A stretch of 64,000 bases of DNA from DASUAS01 sp963720765 (GTDB taxonomy: Bacteria > Actinomycetota > Acidimicrobiia > IMCC26256 > DASPTH01), in assembly GCA_963720765.1 (NCBI GenBank), contig CAVRGS010000011.1, positions 124,001-188,000 on the forward strand, in the 5' to 3' direction. The first letter of the stretch is position 1, and every line of letters begins with the position of its first letter. Shown here one piece after another: positions 1-8,366 of this stretch. Below the pieces are notes generated by a model. The model was not told where the DNA came from. It saw nothing but the letters and a program-made list of their open reading frames with translations, and searched no databases. The translations under genes and the position numbers were made by a program.

Positions 1-566
1 GTGTCCTCGGCGGCGCGTTCCTCACCGGCGCGTTCCTCACCGGCGCGTTCCTCACGACGTTCGCGCAGATCGGCACGGATCGCCCAGATCACGATCAGGA
101 TCGCGCCGATCGTGATCGCGGAATCGGCCACGTTGAACGTGGGGAAGTCGCCGACGTGCACGAAATCGACGACCGCGCCGCGGAGGAAACCCGGCGTGCG
201 GAACAGCCGGTCCATCAGGTTGCCGAGCGCACCGCCGAGCACCAGCGACAACCCCACGATCATCAACGTGTCGCGGGTGCGACGCACGGTGCGCACGAGG
301 ATCACCGCCACCACGATGGCGACGACGGCGAGGAAGGGCGTGAACGCCTGGAAGAGGCTGAACGCACTCCCCGTGTTGCGCACGACCACGAAGCCGACGT
401 CGTCGCCGATCAGGCGGACGGGATCGTTCGGCAGCTGGTCGACCGCCCACCACTTGCCGAGCTGATCGAGGGCGACGACGCCGAGGACGATCGCGGTCGC
501 GAGCAGCGGGCGGCCGGCTCGCGCCCGCTGGTGCTTCGCAGTGTCGCTAGCGGCGTCGCTCGGCAC
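1..566 (-). CDS. lspA: Lipoprotein signal peptidase (signal peptidase II), partial
   Basis: Membrane aspartic protease that removes the signal peptide of lipidated prolipoproteins. About 188 codons are present and the 3' end lies beyond the left edge. Seen in order: the N-terminal DQLGKWW box (conserved D-x-x-x-K), RNTGSAFS, then GGALGNLMDR and FPTFNVADSAI, which carry the two catalytic aspartates, with hydrophobic membrane stretches between. I chose the GTG at 566; it overlaps the end of the upstream traR-like gene by 20 bp, so the two are probably one transcript. The tail contains EERAG-type repeats encoded by three perfect 15-bp copies at 11-55. The family and both catalytic Asp motifs are clear; only the start codon and the missing end are uncertain. 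Confidence 0.93.
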   Translation of the reverse strand, partial: MPSDAASDTAKHQRARAGRPLLATAIVLGVVALDQLGKWWAVDQLPNDPVRLIGDDVGFVVVRNTGSAFSLFQAFTPFLAVVAIVVAVILVRTVRRTRDTLMIVGLSLVLGGALGNLMDRLFRTPGFLRGAVVDFVHVGDFPTFNVADSAITIGAILIVIWAIRADLRERREERAGEERAGEERAAED

Positions 567-1380
567 GAGCCTTGCAGTCGACGCAGGTCTCGGCGTAGGG
601 CAGCGCCTCGAGGCGCTCGAGGGTGATGCGGCGGCCGGCCGGGAGGCAGACGCCGTACGTGCCGTTGGCGATGCGCTCGAGCGCACGGTCGATCTCGTCG
701 ACGATCTGCTGGGCCGACGCGGACAGCAACAGGTCGCGCTCACGCTCGATGTTGATGGTGTCGCCCTCGCCCGACTCCTCGTCGAACTGGGTGTCGCCGC
801 CCTCACGCTCCGCCGCCAGCTGGTCGGCCTCGGCCTGGAGGTCGGCAGCCTGCAGCACGTGGCGGGCGCGCTCTTCGTTGAGGCTGGCTTCGAGCCGCTC
901 GAGCGTCTTGGGTGACAGGCCCGGCTTCTCCGGCTTCACCTCGAAGCCCGACAGCGGGCAGATCACGGTGGTCTTGCGCGGCGCCTTCTTGACCGGCTCG
1001 GCTTTCGCCGCGGGCGCCTTCTTGGCCGGCGCAGCCTTCTTCGCGGGCGCCTTCCTGGCCGGCGCAGCCTTCTTCGCGGGCGCCTTCCTGGCCGGCGCAG
1101 CCTTCTTCGCGGGCGCCTTCCTGGCCGGCGCAGCCTTCTTGGCCGGCGCCTTCCTGGCCGGCGCAGCAGCCTGCGCCGCGCCCTTCGCCGCGCCCTTCGC
1201 CGCCCCCTTCTTGGCCACGACCTTGCCGGTCCCCGCCTTCTTCGCGGGGGCGACCTGCTTCGAGGTGGCGACCTTCTTGGCCGACGCCGTCTTCTTCGCC
1301 GCGGCCTTGCTCGCGCCGCCCTTGGCGGCCACGGGCTTGGCGGCGGCCTGACGAGCGGCTGATTTGGGTGCTGCGGCCAT
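547..1380 (-). CDS. TraR/DksA-family protein with lysine/alanine-rich histone H1-like tail
   Basis: 277 aa. Residues 1 to about 138 are an extended basic tail of A, K, P and R (PAKKAAPARKA repeated several times), resembling eukaryotic H1 and mycobacterial HupB tails. Residues from about 140 form a TraR/DksA-like domain: a long acidic helix region, then GTYGVC and ETCVDCKA. DksA-family fingers normally use two CxxC pairs, but here the first pair reads CLPA, so the second cysteine is Ala and only three remain. Known members bind RNA polymerase; the tail suggests DNA contact as well (inference). ATG start at 1380 with a GGGGGAAG ribosome site and a TACAAT -10 upstream. Followed by lspA with overlap. 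Confidence 0.85.
   Translation of the reverse strand: MAAAPKSAARQAAAKPVAAKGGASKAAAKKTASAKKVATSKQVAPAKKAGTGKVVAKKGAAKGAAKGAAQAAAPARKAPAKKAAPARKAPAKKAAPARKAPAKKAAPARKAPAKKAAPAKKAPAAKAEPVKKAPRKTTVICPLSGFEVKPEKPGLSPKTLERLEASLNEERARHVLQAADLQAEADQLAAEREGGDTQFDEESGEGDTINIERERDLLLSASAQQIVDEIDRALERIANGTYGVCLPAGRRITLERLEALPYAETCVDCKARAERRR
1025..1166 (-). repeat. 33-bp tandem repeat inside the TraR-like gene
   Basis: A 33-bp unit begins at 1025, 1058, 1091 and 1124, with a partial copy from 1157. It encodes an 11-residue Lys/Ala/Pro/Arg unit of the basic tail. Copies are nearly identical at DNA level, so the copy number is likely to vary between strains and to be hard to assemble. Confidence 0.9.
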
Positions 1381-1406
1381 GACTTCCCCCGGGGAGCGAG
1401 CGCCGG

Positions 1407-1412
1407 ATTGTA
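1407..1412 (-). promoter_or_regulatory. -10 element (TACAAT) for the traR-lspA unit
   Basis: TACAAT read on the minus strand, about 27 nt before the traR-like ATG. That leaves room for a short leader with the GGGGGAAG ribosome site. No good -35 hexamer is seen 16-19 bp upstream. The plus-strand ileS signal lies divergently at 1495-1500. Confidence 0.5.
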
Positions 1413-1494
1413 GTGGGCAGGCTGGTCGCCACCGCGCACCGCTGGCTGCCCGGCTCCGACGCCAATCAGGGCAAGGGCCGCGGACCATCGCCGG

Positions 1495-1500
1495 TACGAT
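1495..1500 (+). promoter_or_regulatory. -10-like TACGAT placing ileS in leaderless position
   Basis: TACGAT ends exactly 6 nt before the GTG start of ileS at 1507, so transcription would start at the initiation codon. No ribosome site is visible before the GTG. The -35 is not recognisable. Confidence 0.45.
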
Positions 1501-1506
1501 CCCGGG

Positions 1507-4500
1507 GTGATCTTCGATCCTGTCGCACCTTCGCTCGATCTCGTCGCGCTCGAGCACGCCGCGCTCGAGCGCTGGGACGTCGACGACGTCTTCGCCGAGA
1601 GCCTGCGCCGTCGCGCCGGTGCACCGGAGTGGGTGTTCTACGAAGGCCCGCCCACGGCCAATGGCCGGCCCGGGATCCACCACGTGTGGGCCCGCCTGTT
1701 CAAGGACCTCTACCCCCGGTTCCAGACCATGCGTGGCCGGCACGTGGCTCGAAAAGGAGGGTGGGACTGCCACGGCCTTCCCGTCGAGGTGCAGGTCGAG
1801 CAGGAGCTCGGGTTCCACAGCAAGCACGAGATCGAGGCCTACGGCATCGCCGAGTTCAACCGGCTGTGCCGCGAGTCGGTGCACCGCTACGTGGCCGACT
1901 TCGAGTCGCTCACCAAGCGCATCGGCATGTGGCTCGACACCGACGACGCCTACTGGACGCTCGACAATTCGTACATCGAGACGGTCTGGTGGCTGTTCCG
2001 CCAGATGTGGGACGCCGGCGACATCTACGAGGGCCACAAGGTGGTCCCCTACTGCGGCCGCTGCGGCACCGCGCTGTCGAGCCACGAGCTCGGCCAGCCC
2101 GGCGCGTACCAGGACGTCACCGAACCTTCGATCTACGTGCGGTTCCCCGTGGTCGACCGCGACTTCGACCTCCTCGTGTGGACGACCACGCCGTGGACGC
2201 TGGTGTCGAACGTCGGCGCCGCGATCGGTCCCGACGTCGAGTACGTGCGCGTGGCCGGCCGCGACGGCCGCCGTGATCTGGTGATGGGGTCGGCGCGCGT
2301 CGCCGACGTGCTGGGTGGCGACGCCGAGGTGCTCGGACCGGTCGCGGTCGACGACCTCGTCGGGCTCCGCTACGAGCGGCCCTTCGACCTCCTCGAGCTG
2401 CCCGAGTCGGGCGCACGGATCGTCGCCGCCGACTTCGTGACCGTCGACGACGGGTCGGGCATCGTGCACCTCGCTCCCGCGTTCGGCGAGATCGACCGCG
2501 AGGTCGCCGATGCTGAAGGCCTGCCGATGCTCAACCCGGTCGGACCCGCGGCCGCGTTCGTCGACACGCCGCTCGGCGCCACGCCGTGGGCGGGCACGTT
2601 CGTGAAGGATGCTGATCCCGCGATCATCGACGCGCTCGCCGCAGCCGGGAAGCTCGAGGCCGTCGTCGAGTACACGCACTCGTACCCGCACTGCTGGCGC
2701 TGCGGCACCCCGCTCGTCTACTGGGCCAAGCCCACGTGGTTCGCGCGCACCTCCGCGCACAAGGAAGAGCTGCTGCGCGAGAACGAGACCATCGGATGGC
2801 ACCCCGCGCACATCAAGCACGGGCGCTTCGGAGACTGGCTGGAGAACAACGTCGACTGGGCGTTGTCGCGCGACCGGTTCTGGGGGACGCCGTTGCCGGT
2901 GTGGCGCTGCGACGACTGCGGCACCGACACGTGCATCGGTTCCGTGGCCGAGCTCGCCGAGCGGTCGGGCCGCGACCTCGACGACCTCGACCTCCACCGA
3001 CCCGCGGTCGACGACGTCACCATCGACTGCCCGAAGTGCGAGCAACCCGGCGCGCGCCGCGTCGACCCGGTGCTCGACGCGTGGTTCGACTCCGGCGCCA
3101 TGCCGGCGGCGCAGTTCCACCACCCGTTCGAAGCCGGCTCCGAGTTCGAGTCGCGCTTCCCCGCCGACTTCATCTGCGAGGCCATCGACCAGACGCGCGG
3201 TTGGTTCTACTCACTGCTCGCGGTGAACACGCTCGTGTTCGGGCGCACGCCGTACCGGAACGTGGTGTGCCTGGCGCTGGTCGTCGACAAGGACGGCCAG
3301 AAGATGTCGAAGTCGAAGGGCAACGTCATCGACCCGTGGACGGTGCTCGACACGCGCGGTGCCGATGCCTTGCGCTGGAACTTCTTCTCCGCCGGTTCAC
3401 CGTGGACGCCGCGGCGGGTGTCCGTGGAGGCGATCGACGAGTCGGCACGCTTCCTCGTGACGCTCTGGAACACGTACTCGTTCTTCGTCACGTACGCGAA
3501 CCTCGACGGCTGGACGCCGGGCACCGCCGCGGCCGCTTCGACGAACGTGCTGGATCGCTGGGTGCGTTCGCGCCTGCACCACACGGTGGCGGCAGTGACC
3601 GAATCACTCGAGGGCTTCGACGCGCTGCGGGGCGCGCAAGCGCTCGACGGCTTCGTCGACGATCTGTCGAACTGGTACGTGCGCCGTTCACGGGCGCGAT
3701 TCTGGAACGCGAACGACGCGTCGGCGCACGCGACGTTGCACGAGTGCCTCTCCACGCTGGCGCGGTTGCTGGCGCCGTTCACCCCGTTCGTTGCCGACGA
3801 ACTGCACCGGAACCTGAGTGGCAGCGCGGAGTCGGTGCACCTGGCCGAGTGGCCCACCATCGCCGACGACGCGCTCGACGACGCGCTCGAGGCGGAGATG
3901 GAACGGGCGCGCGCGGTGGTGTCGTTGGGACTCTCGGCCCGCAACGAAGCCAAGCTCAAGGTGCGCCAACCCCTGCGCCGGGCGCTGGTGCTGCAGCCGG
4001 GCGGTGGCGCGTTCTCCGATGCCGTCGCCACCGAAGTGGCCGAAGCGCTCAACGTCAAGCACCTCGAGGCAGTCACCGATCTCGAAGGCCTGCTCGAGTA
4101 CTCGGTGCTGCCCAACTTCAAGGCGCTGGCGCCGCGCGTCCGCGGACAGATGCCGTTGGTGAAGGACGCGCTGCTCGACACCGACGGTGGCGTGGTCAAG
4201 CGCGCCCTCGATGCCGACGGCGCCTACGACCTCGTGCTCGCCGACGGCGGCACCGTGGCGCTCGGGCCCGACGACGTCGAGGTGCGCGCCCAGTCGCACG
4301 CGGAGCTCGCGCTCGCGCAGGAAGGCGGCTACGCCGTCGCCATCGACACCACCGTCGACGACGACCTGCGCGCCGAGGGCACCGCACGCGACCTCATCCG
4401 CCTGCTCAACGAGCAGCGCAAGGCCGCGGGCCTGGAGATCGCCGACCGCATCCGGGTGCGCCTGGGTGCCACCGGCCGGGTCGAGGCCGCCGCGCACACG

Positions 4501-4632
4501 CATCGCGACTGGATCGCGCGCGAGGTGCTGGCCGTCGACTTCGACGTCGCCGCCAAGGTGGTCGACGGCGCGCCGACCGTCGACGTGGACGGCGACGCGG
4601 TGTCGGTGCAGTTGGAGCGCGTCGAACGCTGA
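1507..4632 (+). CDS. ileS: Isoleucyl-tRNA synthetase, IleRS2-type, with GIHH signature
   Basis: Charges tRNA-Ile in the cytoplasm. An uninterrupted 1041-aa reading frame with a GTG start. Catalytic landmarks: FYEGPPTANG followed by GIHH at residues 56-59, where most class I synthetases have HxGH; GGWDCHGLPVEVQVE; RFWGTPLPVW typical of the eukaryote-like branch; KMSKSKGN at about residue 598; and a long C-terminal anticodon-binding region. The swapped signature (Gly first, His third) is discussed in the findings. Transcribed alone, divergent from the traR-like gene and convergent with divIVA. Function is certain from the motifs and length; the branch assignment comes from motif reading only. 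Confidence 0.97.
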   Translation: MIFDPVAPSLDLVALEHAALERWDVDDVFAESLRRRAGAPEWVFYEGPPTANGRPGIHHVWARLFKDLYPRFQTMRGRHVARKGGWDCHGLPVEVQVEQELGFHSKHEIEAYGIAEFNRLCRESVHRYVADFESLTKRIGMWLDTDDAYWTLDNSYIETVWWLFRQMWDAGDIYEGHKVVPYCGRCGTALSSHELGQPGAYQDVTEPSIYVRFPVVDRDFDLLVWTTTPWTLVSNVGAAIGPDVEYVRVAGRDGRRDLVMGSARVADVLGGDAEVLGPVAVDDLVGLRYERPFDLLELPESGARIVAADFVTVDDGSGIVHLAPAFGEIDREVADAEGLPMLNPVGPAAAFVDTPLGATPWAGTFVKDADPAIIDALAAAGKLEAVVEYTHSYPHCWRCGTPLVYWAKPTWFARTSAHKEELLRENETIGWHPAHIKHGRFGDWLENNVDWALSRDRFWGTPLPVWRCDDCGTDTCIGSVAELAERSGRDLDDLDLHRPAVDDVTIDCPKCEQPGARRVDPVLDAWFDSGAMPAAQFHHPFEAGSEFESRFPADFICEAIDQTRGWFYSLLAVNTLVFGRTPYRNVVCLALVVDKDGQKMSKSKGNVIDPWTVLDTRGADALRWNFFSAGSPWTPRRVSVEAIDESARFLVTLWNTYSFFVTYANLDGWTPGTAAAASTNVLDRWVRSRLHHTVAAVTESLEGFDALRGAQALDGFVDDLSNWYVRRSRARFWNANDASAHATLHECLSTLARLLAPFTPFVADELHRNLSGSAESVHLAEWPTIADDALDDALEAEMERARAVVSLGLSARNEAKLKVRQPLRRALVLQPGGGAFSDAVATEVAEALNVKHLEAVTDLEGLLEYSVLPNFKALAPRVRGQMPLVKDALLDTDGGVVKRALDADGAYDLVLADGGTVALGPDDVEVRAQSHAELALAQEGGYAVAIDTTVDDDLRAEGTARDLIRLLNEQRKAAGLEIADRIRVRLGATGRVEAAAHTHRDWIAREVLAVDFDVAAKVVDGAPTVDVDGDAVSVQLERVER

Positions 4633-4660
4633 CGTCGACGCGGCCGCCGATGCGTCAGCG
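4627..4660. repeat. 8-bp inverted repeat between convergent ileS and divIVA ends
   Basis: CGCTGACG at 4627-4634 pairs with CGTCAGCG at 4653-4660 and spans both stop codons. It could act as a weak bidirectional terminator. There is no T-tract. Confidence 0.3.
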
Positions 4661-5908
4661 ACGACGGCGGAAGCGTCGGCGATCCTGCTCGGAGCCGCTG
4701 TCGAAGAACGCAGCCTGCTCGTCGTCGCGCGGACCGAGCGGAGCGTCGTCGCGCACCGCCTCGCGCAGCGACGCGAAGAACTCGTCGTCGTCGAGCGAAT
4801 CGGTGTCGATGGCATTGGCTTCCATCGGCACGTCGGACGCGAACGCCTCGGCCGGTGTGGGCGCGGGTGCCGGGGCGGCGGCCGGCGGCGCGCTGTCGCG
4901 CTCCCACGGTGCCGGTGCGTCCCACGCCGTGGGCGAAGACGCCCACTCCGAGTCCGACGACGCCCACTCCGAGTCCGACGACGACAGCCACGAGTCCCCG
5001 GTTGGTGCCGCGGCGGGCGCCGGCGACGCATCAGCCGTCGGGGCCGGGGGCGGCCACTCGGCGGGCTCGGGTCGGGGCGGCGCGGCGACCGGTGAGCGGG
5101 GTGCCGAAGCCTCGGCGGCGAACGGGTTCGGCTCGGCCCCGCCGTCCGCCGCACCGGCGAGACCACCGATCGCCCGCGTGGCAGGGCCGGCGTCCCAGGC
5201 ATCGCCACCCGCCGGCCCGTCCGCCTCGGGCTCGGCCGTGAGGTCGACCTCGGGTGCCGGGTCCGGGGCGGAGCTCGGCTGGGCCACGGCCGCGATCGCG
5301 GCGGTGGGTGCCGGCTCGCGCTCGACCGGGATCTCGACCTCGTGCAGCTCGGGACGCTCGGTCGGCGGCTCGACGTCGCCGCCGAGCTGCGCCAGGTCGC
5401 CCTCGATCGCGGCCCGGATGCGGTCCCGGTAGCCGGCGACGTACTCCTCGAGCGCGTCGGCGTCGGCGCGCAGCTGCTCGCGTCGCGCCGAGAGGTCCAG
5501 CAGCTCGGCCTCGAGTCGGCGACGCTCACCCTCGGCGATGCGCCGCGCGGTGGCCTCGGCGTCGCTGACCAGGGTCTGCGCCTTGGCCTCCGACTCCTCG
5601 AGCAATTGCTTGGCGCGCGCCTGCGCCTCGTTCACCGCGTCGTCGGCGGCGCGCTGTGCGAGCAGCAGGGTCCGCTGCAGCATCTCGGCGTCGTCGCGAC
5701 TCGACGGCAGCGGCACCTCGGCCGGCGGCGCGGCCGCGACCGGCGCAGCGACCGGTGCAGGACGACTGTGCGCTTCCTGCACCTCCTGCGTGAGGCTCTC
5801 GATGGTGACCGCGGCGCGCTCGAGCAGGTCGTCGACCTCGTCGCGGTCGTAGCCGCGCCACGAGTCCTTGATCTCGCTGCTCCGAAGTTCCTGGGGGGTC
5901 ACATCCAT
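4655..5908 (-). CDS. DivIVA/Wag31-domain protein with long acidic disordered tail
   Basis: 417 aa. Begins MDVTPQELRSSEIKDSWRGY, the typical DivIVA-domain start (TPQEL, then RGYDRDEVDDLL), which binds curved membrane at poles and septum. A coiled coil rich in A, E, R and Q follows to about residue 190. The rest, to about residue 400, is low-complexity Pro/Ala/Glu/Asp and ends in a basic RRRFRRRR cluster. A 21-bp direct repeat (4938-4979) gives two SDSEWAS copies. The ATG at 5908 is preferred because TACCAT lies 8 nt upstream, giving a near-leaderless mRNA; an upstream in-frame ATG at 5965 lacks support. Last gene of the division cluster, probably able to be transcribed on its own. Confidence 0.88.
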   Translation of the reverse strand: MDVTPQELRSSEIKDSWRGYDRDEVDDLLERAAVTIESLTQEVQEAHSRPAPVAAPVAAAPPAEVPLPSSRDDAEMLQRTLLLAQRAADDAVNEAQARAKQLLEESEAKAQTLVSDAEATARRIAEGERRRLEAELLDLSARREQLRADADALEEYVAGYRDRIRAAIEGDLAQLGGDVEPPTERPELHEVEIPVEREPAPTAAIAAVAQPSSAPDPAPEVDLTAEPEADGPAGGDAWDAGPATRAIGGLAGAADGGAEPNPFAAEASAPRSPVAAPPRPEPAEWPPPAPTADASPAPAAAPTGDSWLSSSDSEWASSDSEWASSPTAWDAPAPWERDSAPPAAAPAPAPTPAEAFASDVPMEANAIDTDSLDDDEFFASLREAVRDDAPLGPRDDEQAAFFDSGSEQDRRRFRRRR

Positions 5909-5990
5909 GGGAGGCCATGGTAGCGAGGACCCGCCCGCCATGGCTGAACCCCCGATCGCGGGCACGGCGAGCGGACTCGAGCGAAGGTGG

Positions 5991-6239
5991 CTAGGAGGCG
6001 CTCAGGATCGAATAGAGGAAGAACAGGACGAAGAACACGACCATGAACGACACGTCGAACATGCCCACCGGCGGGATGACCCTGCGCACCGGGCGCAGCA
6101 CCGGCTCGGTGAGCTCGAAGAGCAGCGCGTTGAGCGAGGCCAGGAAGGTGCCGCCCCGGACGGGGAACCACGAGAGCACCGCGCGCGCGGCCAGGATCAC
6201 CAGGTAGATGAGGACGACGTAGGCGAGGATGCTGGCCAC
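5991..6239 (-). CDS. yggT: YggT family small membrane protein
   Basis: 82 aa with two hydrophobic segments (about residues 3-25 and 57-80) flanking a short loop containing LTEPVLRPVRRVIPPVG, the family hallmark. YggT/YlmG proteins sit beside sepF and divIVA in many Gram-positive bacteria and influence division and nucleoid or membrane organisation; the exact role is unknown. GTG start 4 bp after the sepF stop, so probably translationally coupled. Confidence 0.9.
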   Translation of the reverse strand: MASILAYVVLIYLVILAARAVLSWFPVRGGTFLASLNALLFELTEPVLRPVRRVIPPVGMFDVSFMVVFFVLFFLYSILSAS

Positions 6240-6243
6240 GGGA

Positions 6244-6889
6244 TCAGGGCTGGAACAGACCCCGCGCCTGGAGCCGGTCCTTCTCCTCTTGGGAGACCTC
6301 GACGTTGCTCGGCGTGAGCAGGAAGACCTGGTTGGCGACGCGCTGCATGTTGCCGGCCACCGCGTAGGCGAGGCCGCTGGAGAAGTCGATCAGGCGCCGC
6401 TGCAGCTCGCGCGGCAGGCCCTGCAGGTTGAGGATGACGGGCTGGTTGGCCTTGAGGCGATCGCCCACCTCCTGGGCGTCGTTGAAGCCCTGGGGTTCGA
6501 CGACGTGGACCCGGGCCGCGGTGGTGGGTCCGATGGTGCGGACCACGCTCGGGCGCGGCGCCGACATGCCCGACGGCTCCTCGCGCGGTGCCGCCACCCG
6601 CGCCGGCGCGGGTGCAGGTGCCGGAGCCGGTTCGGCCGGGGCGCCGTAGTCGGCCCCGTAGTCCGTGGCGTACTCGGTCTCGGCGGGGCGGGTGCGCACG
6701 GTGCCGCTGTCGCGGCGAGGGGCGCCCGCCGGGTGCCTCGCCGCCCGGGTCGCGGCGCGGGCGCGCGGCCTGCGGCTCCTCGGCGGGGTCGCCGTAGTCG
6801 CCGTAGGTCTCGTACTCGCCGCCGTAGTCGAGCTCGTCGTCGTCCTGGAGTCCCAGGTAGACCATCGCCCGACGCCACATCGATGCCAT
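6244..6889 (-). CDS. sepF: Cell division protein SepF (one frame break)
   Basis: FtsZ-membrane anchor that replaces FtsA in actinobacteria. N-terminus MASMWRRAMVYLGLQ is the amphipathic membrane-binding helix; an acidic/Pro-rich linker follows; the C-terminal SepF fold contains VHVVEPQGFNDAQEV and VILNLQGL and ends at GLFQP. The N-terminal and C-terminal parts lie in two frames joined by one extra base near 6725 (a C-run is the likely place), so the span is 3n+1. GAGGGAGG is a good ribosome site for the ATG at 6889. Lies between yggS and yggT. Confidence 0.9.
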
Positions 6890-6991
6890 GCGCGTCTGCC
6901 TCCCTCGACAGGCCAGTCAGCCTAGGAGATGGACGGCGGGAGCGGGGGCAGCCCACGAAGGCAGCCCTCAGGTGGAGGCTCAGGTGGAGGT

Positions 6992-7639
6992 TCAGGTGCG
7001 GGGGCCGAACAGGGCGCGCCCGACGCGCACCATCGTCGCCCCCTCCTCCACCGCCACGTCGAAGTCGTCGGTCATGCCCATCGACAACTCGGGGAGCCCG
7101 AGCGCGGCGGCCTGCTCGCGCAGCTGCGCGAACCATCGCCGGGGGTCGTCGGCGTGAGGCGGCACGGTCATGAGCCCGGCGACGTCGAGGCCCTCGGCGC
7201 GGAGCGCGTCGACCAGGGACGGCACCGCGGCCGGCGCGCACCCGCCCTTCTGTGGCTCCTCCCCCACGTTCACCTCGACCAGCACCCGGGCGCCGGGCGC
7301 GCGCCGGGCGATCTCGGCGCCGAGCTCGGGCCGGTCGACCGACTGCCAGCACGTGACCCACGGCGCGAGCTGCCGCACCTTGTTGCGCTGGAGCTGACCG
7401 AGGAAGTGCCACCGAGCACCGTCCACCGTGGTCTTGGCCAGGAGCTCCTGGGCGCGGTTCTCACCGACGTGCACCACGCCGGCGTCGACCACCTGCTGCA
7501 CGCGCTCGGCATCGACGGTCTTGGTGGCCGCGACCAGCATGACGCTCGCCGGGTCGCGTCCGGCGCGTCCGGCCGCGGCGGCGATGCGCTCGCGCACCTC
7601 GGCGACGCGCTCGGCCACGCTCGGCCCGCCCATCGTCAC
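6992..7639 (-). CDS. yggS: Pyridoxal phosphate homeostasis protein (YggS/PLPBP family)
   Basis: 215 aa, complete. PLP-binding TIM-barrel protein without known enzymatic activity; it buffers PLP and affects amino-acid and keto-acid balance. Visible: VAATKT with the PLP lysine, VHVGENRAQEL, HFLGQLQRNKVR, LVEVNVGEEPQKGG, and C-terminal LSMGMTDDF followed by VRVGRALFG. GTG start at 7639 overlaps the pgeF stop by 4 bp. About 100 bp separate it from sepF. Confidence 0.95.
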   Translation of the reverse strand: MTMGGPSVAERVAEVRERIAAAAGRAGRDPASVMLVAATKTVDAERVQQVVDAGVVHVGENRAQELLAKTTVDGARWHFLGQLQRNKVRQLAPWVTCWQSVDRPELGAEIARRAPGARVLVEVNVGEEPQKGGCAPAAVPSLVDALRAEGLDVAGLMTVPPHADDPRRWFAQLREQAAALGLPELSMGMTDDFDVAVEEGATMVRVGRALFGPRT

Positions 7640-8355
7640 GCGGTGCGCACGACGACGACGGCCTGGCGCCCGGTCACGCCGTCACGACGATGGGAGAAGT
7701 GGTCGGGTGACGCCGCGGTGCACACGTCCACGTCGGTCAGGTCGCCGACCCCGGCTCGGGCGAGCGAGATCCGCACCGCGGCGGGGATGTCGAGCGCGGG
7801 CGTGCCGGCGTCGGTCGTGGCCGCGACCTCGGGACCGAGGCGATCCACGAGGCGCTCCAGGAGGTCGGCCCCGAACTCGTAGCGCGCCGGGTGCACGCAC
7901 GGCCCCAACCAGGCGCGGACCGGACCCGGGGCCACGGCACGCAGGGCGTCGACCGCGGCGCCGAGCACGCCCTGCTCCAGCCCGGGCCAACCCGCGTGCA
8001 CCACCGCGATCCCACCCGGGCTCGCCAGGGCGACCGGGGCGCAGTCGGCGGTCATGACCACGAGCGGGAGCCCCACCGCGGTGGTCACGGCCGCGTCGGC
8101 CTCGGGCGGCGTGGCCGGCGCGGCGTCGACGGTGACGACCTCGTGGCCGTGCACCTGACGGAGCCACACCCAGTCACCGGGTTCGGCCGGGCCCTCACCG
8201 AACAGGGACGCCACCCGGTTGCGGTTCCGGGTGACGACGTCGGGATCGTCGCCGACGTGATCACCCAGGTTGAGCCATGCGTAGGGAACGTCGGAGCCAC
8301 CACCGAGACGGTCGGTGAAGACGATCCGGACGCCCGGGGCCTCGAACTCGATCAG
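7636..8355 (-). CDS. pgeF: Peptidoglycan editing factor / multicopper polyphenol oxidase family protein (PgeF)
   Basis: About 240 aa. Purine nucleoside phosphorylase-like laccase-domain protein; the E. coli homologue removes L-Ser wrongly incorporated into UDP-MurNAc peptides. Seen: FTDRLGGGSDVPYAWLNLGDH, WLRQVHGHEV, VVMTADCAPVALAS, VVHAGWPGLEQGV and LGPCVHPARYEFG, giving the metal-binding Cys and His residues. No ATG or GTG exists between the ftsZ stop and the conserved region; a CTG at 8355 is the only plausible initiator, and the frame is otherwise open back into ftsZ. Sits between ftsZ and yggS, as in many actinobacteria. Confidence 0.87.
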   Translation of the reverse strand: MIEFEAPGVRIVFTDRLGGGSDVPYAWLNLGDHVGDDPDVVTRNRNRVASLFGEGPAEPGDWVWLRQVHGHEVVTVDAAPATPPEADAAVTTAVGLPLVVMTADCAPVALASPGGIAVVHAGWPGLEQGVLGAAVDALRAVAPGPVRAWLGPCVHPARYEFGADLLERLVDRLGPEVAATTDAGTPALDIPAAVRISLARAGVGDLTDVDVCTAASPDHFSHRRDGVTGRQAVVVVRTA

Positions 8356-8366
8356 CGCGCGCCGAC

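Noticed and set aside
1025..1166. Tandem repeat considered as CRISPR or satellite
   Set aside because: No unique spacers separate the 33-bp units, and it lies inside a reading frame giving a protein repeat.
547..3123. 858-codon open frame on the minus strand including the TraR-like gene
   Set aside because: The upstream two-thirds is the antisense shadow of ileS, with His/Arg/Val-rich composition typical of shadows. The gene starts at the ATG at 1380, which has a ribosome site and a -10.
2736..5432. 898-codon plus-strand frame through ileS and divIVA
   Set aside because: Arg/Gly-rich shadow of ileS followed by the antisense of divIVA; no real domain.
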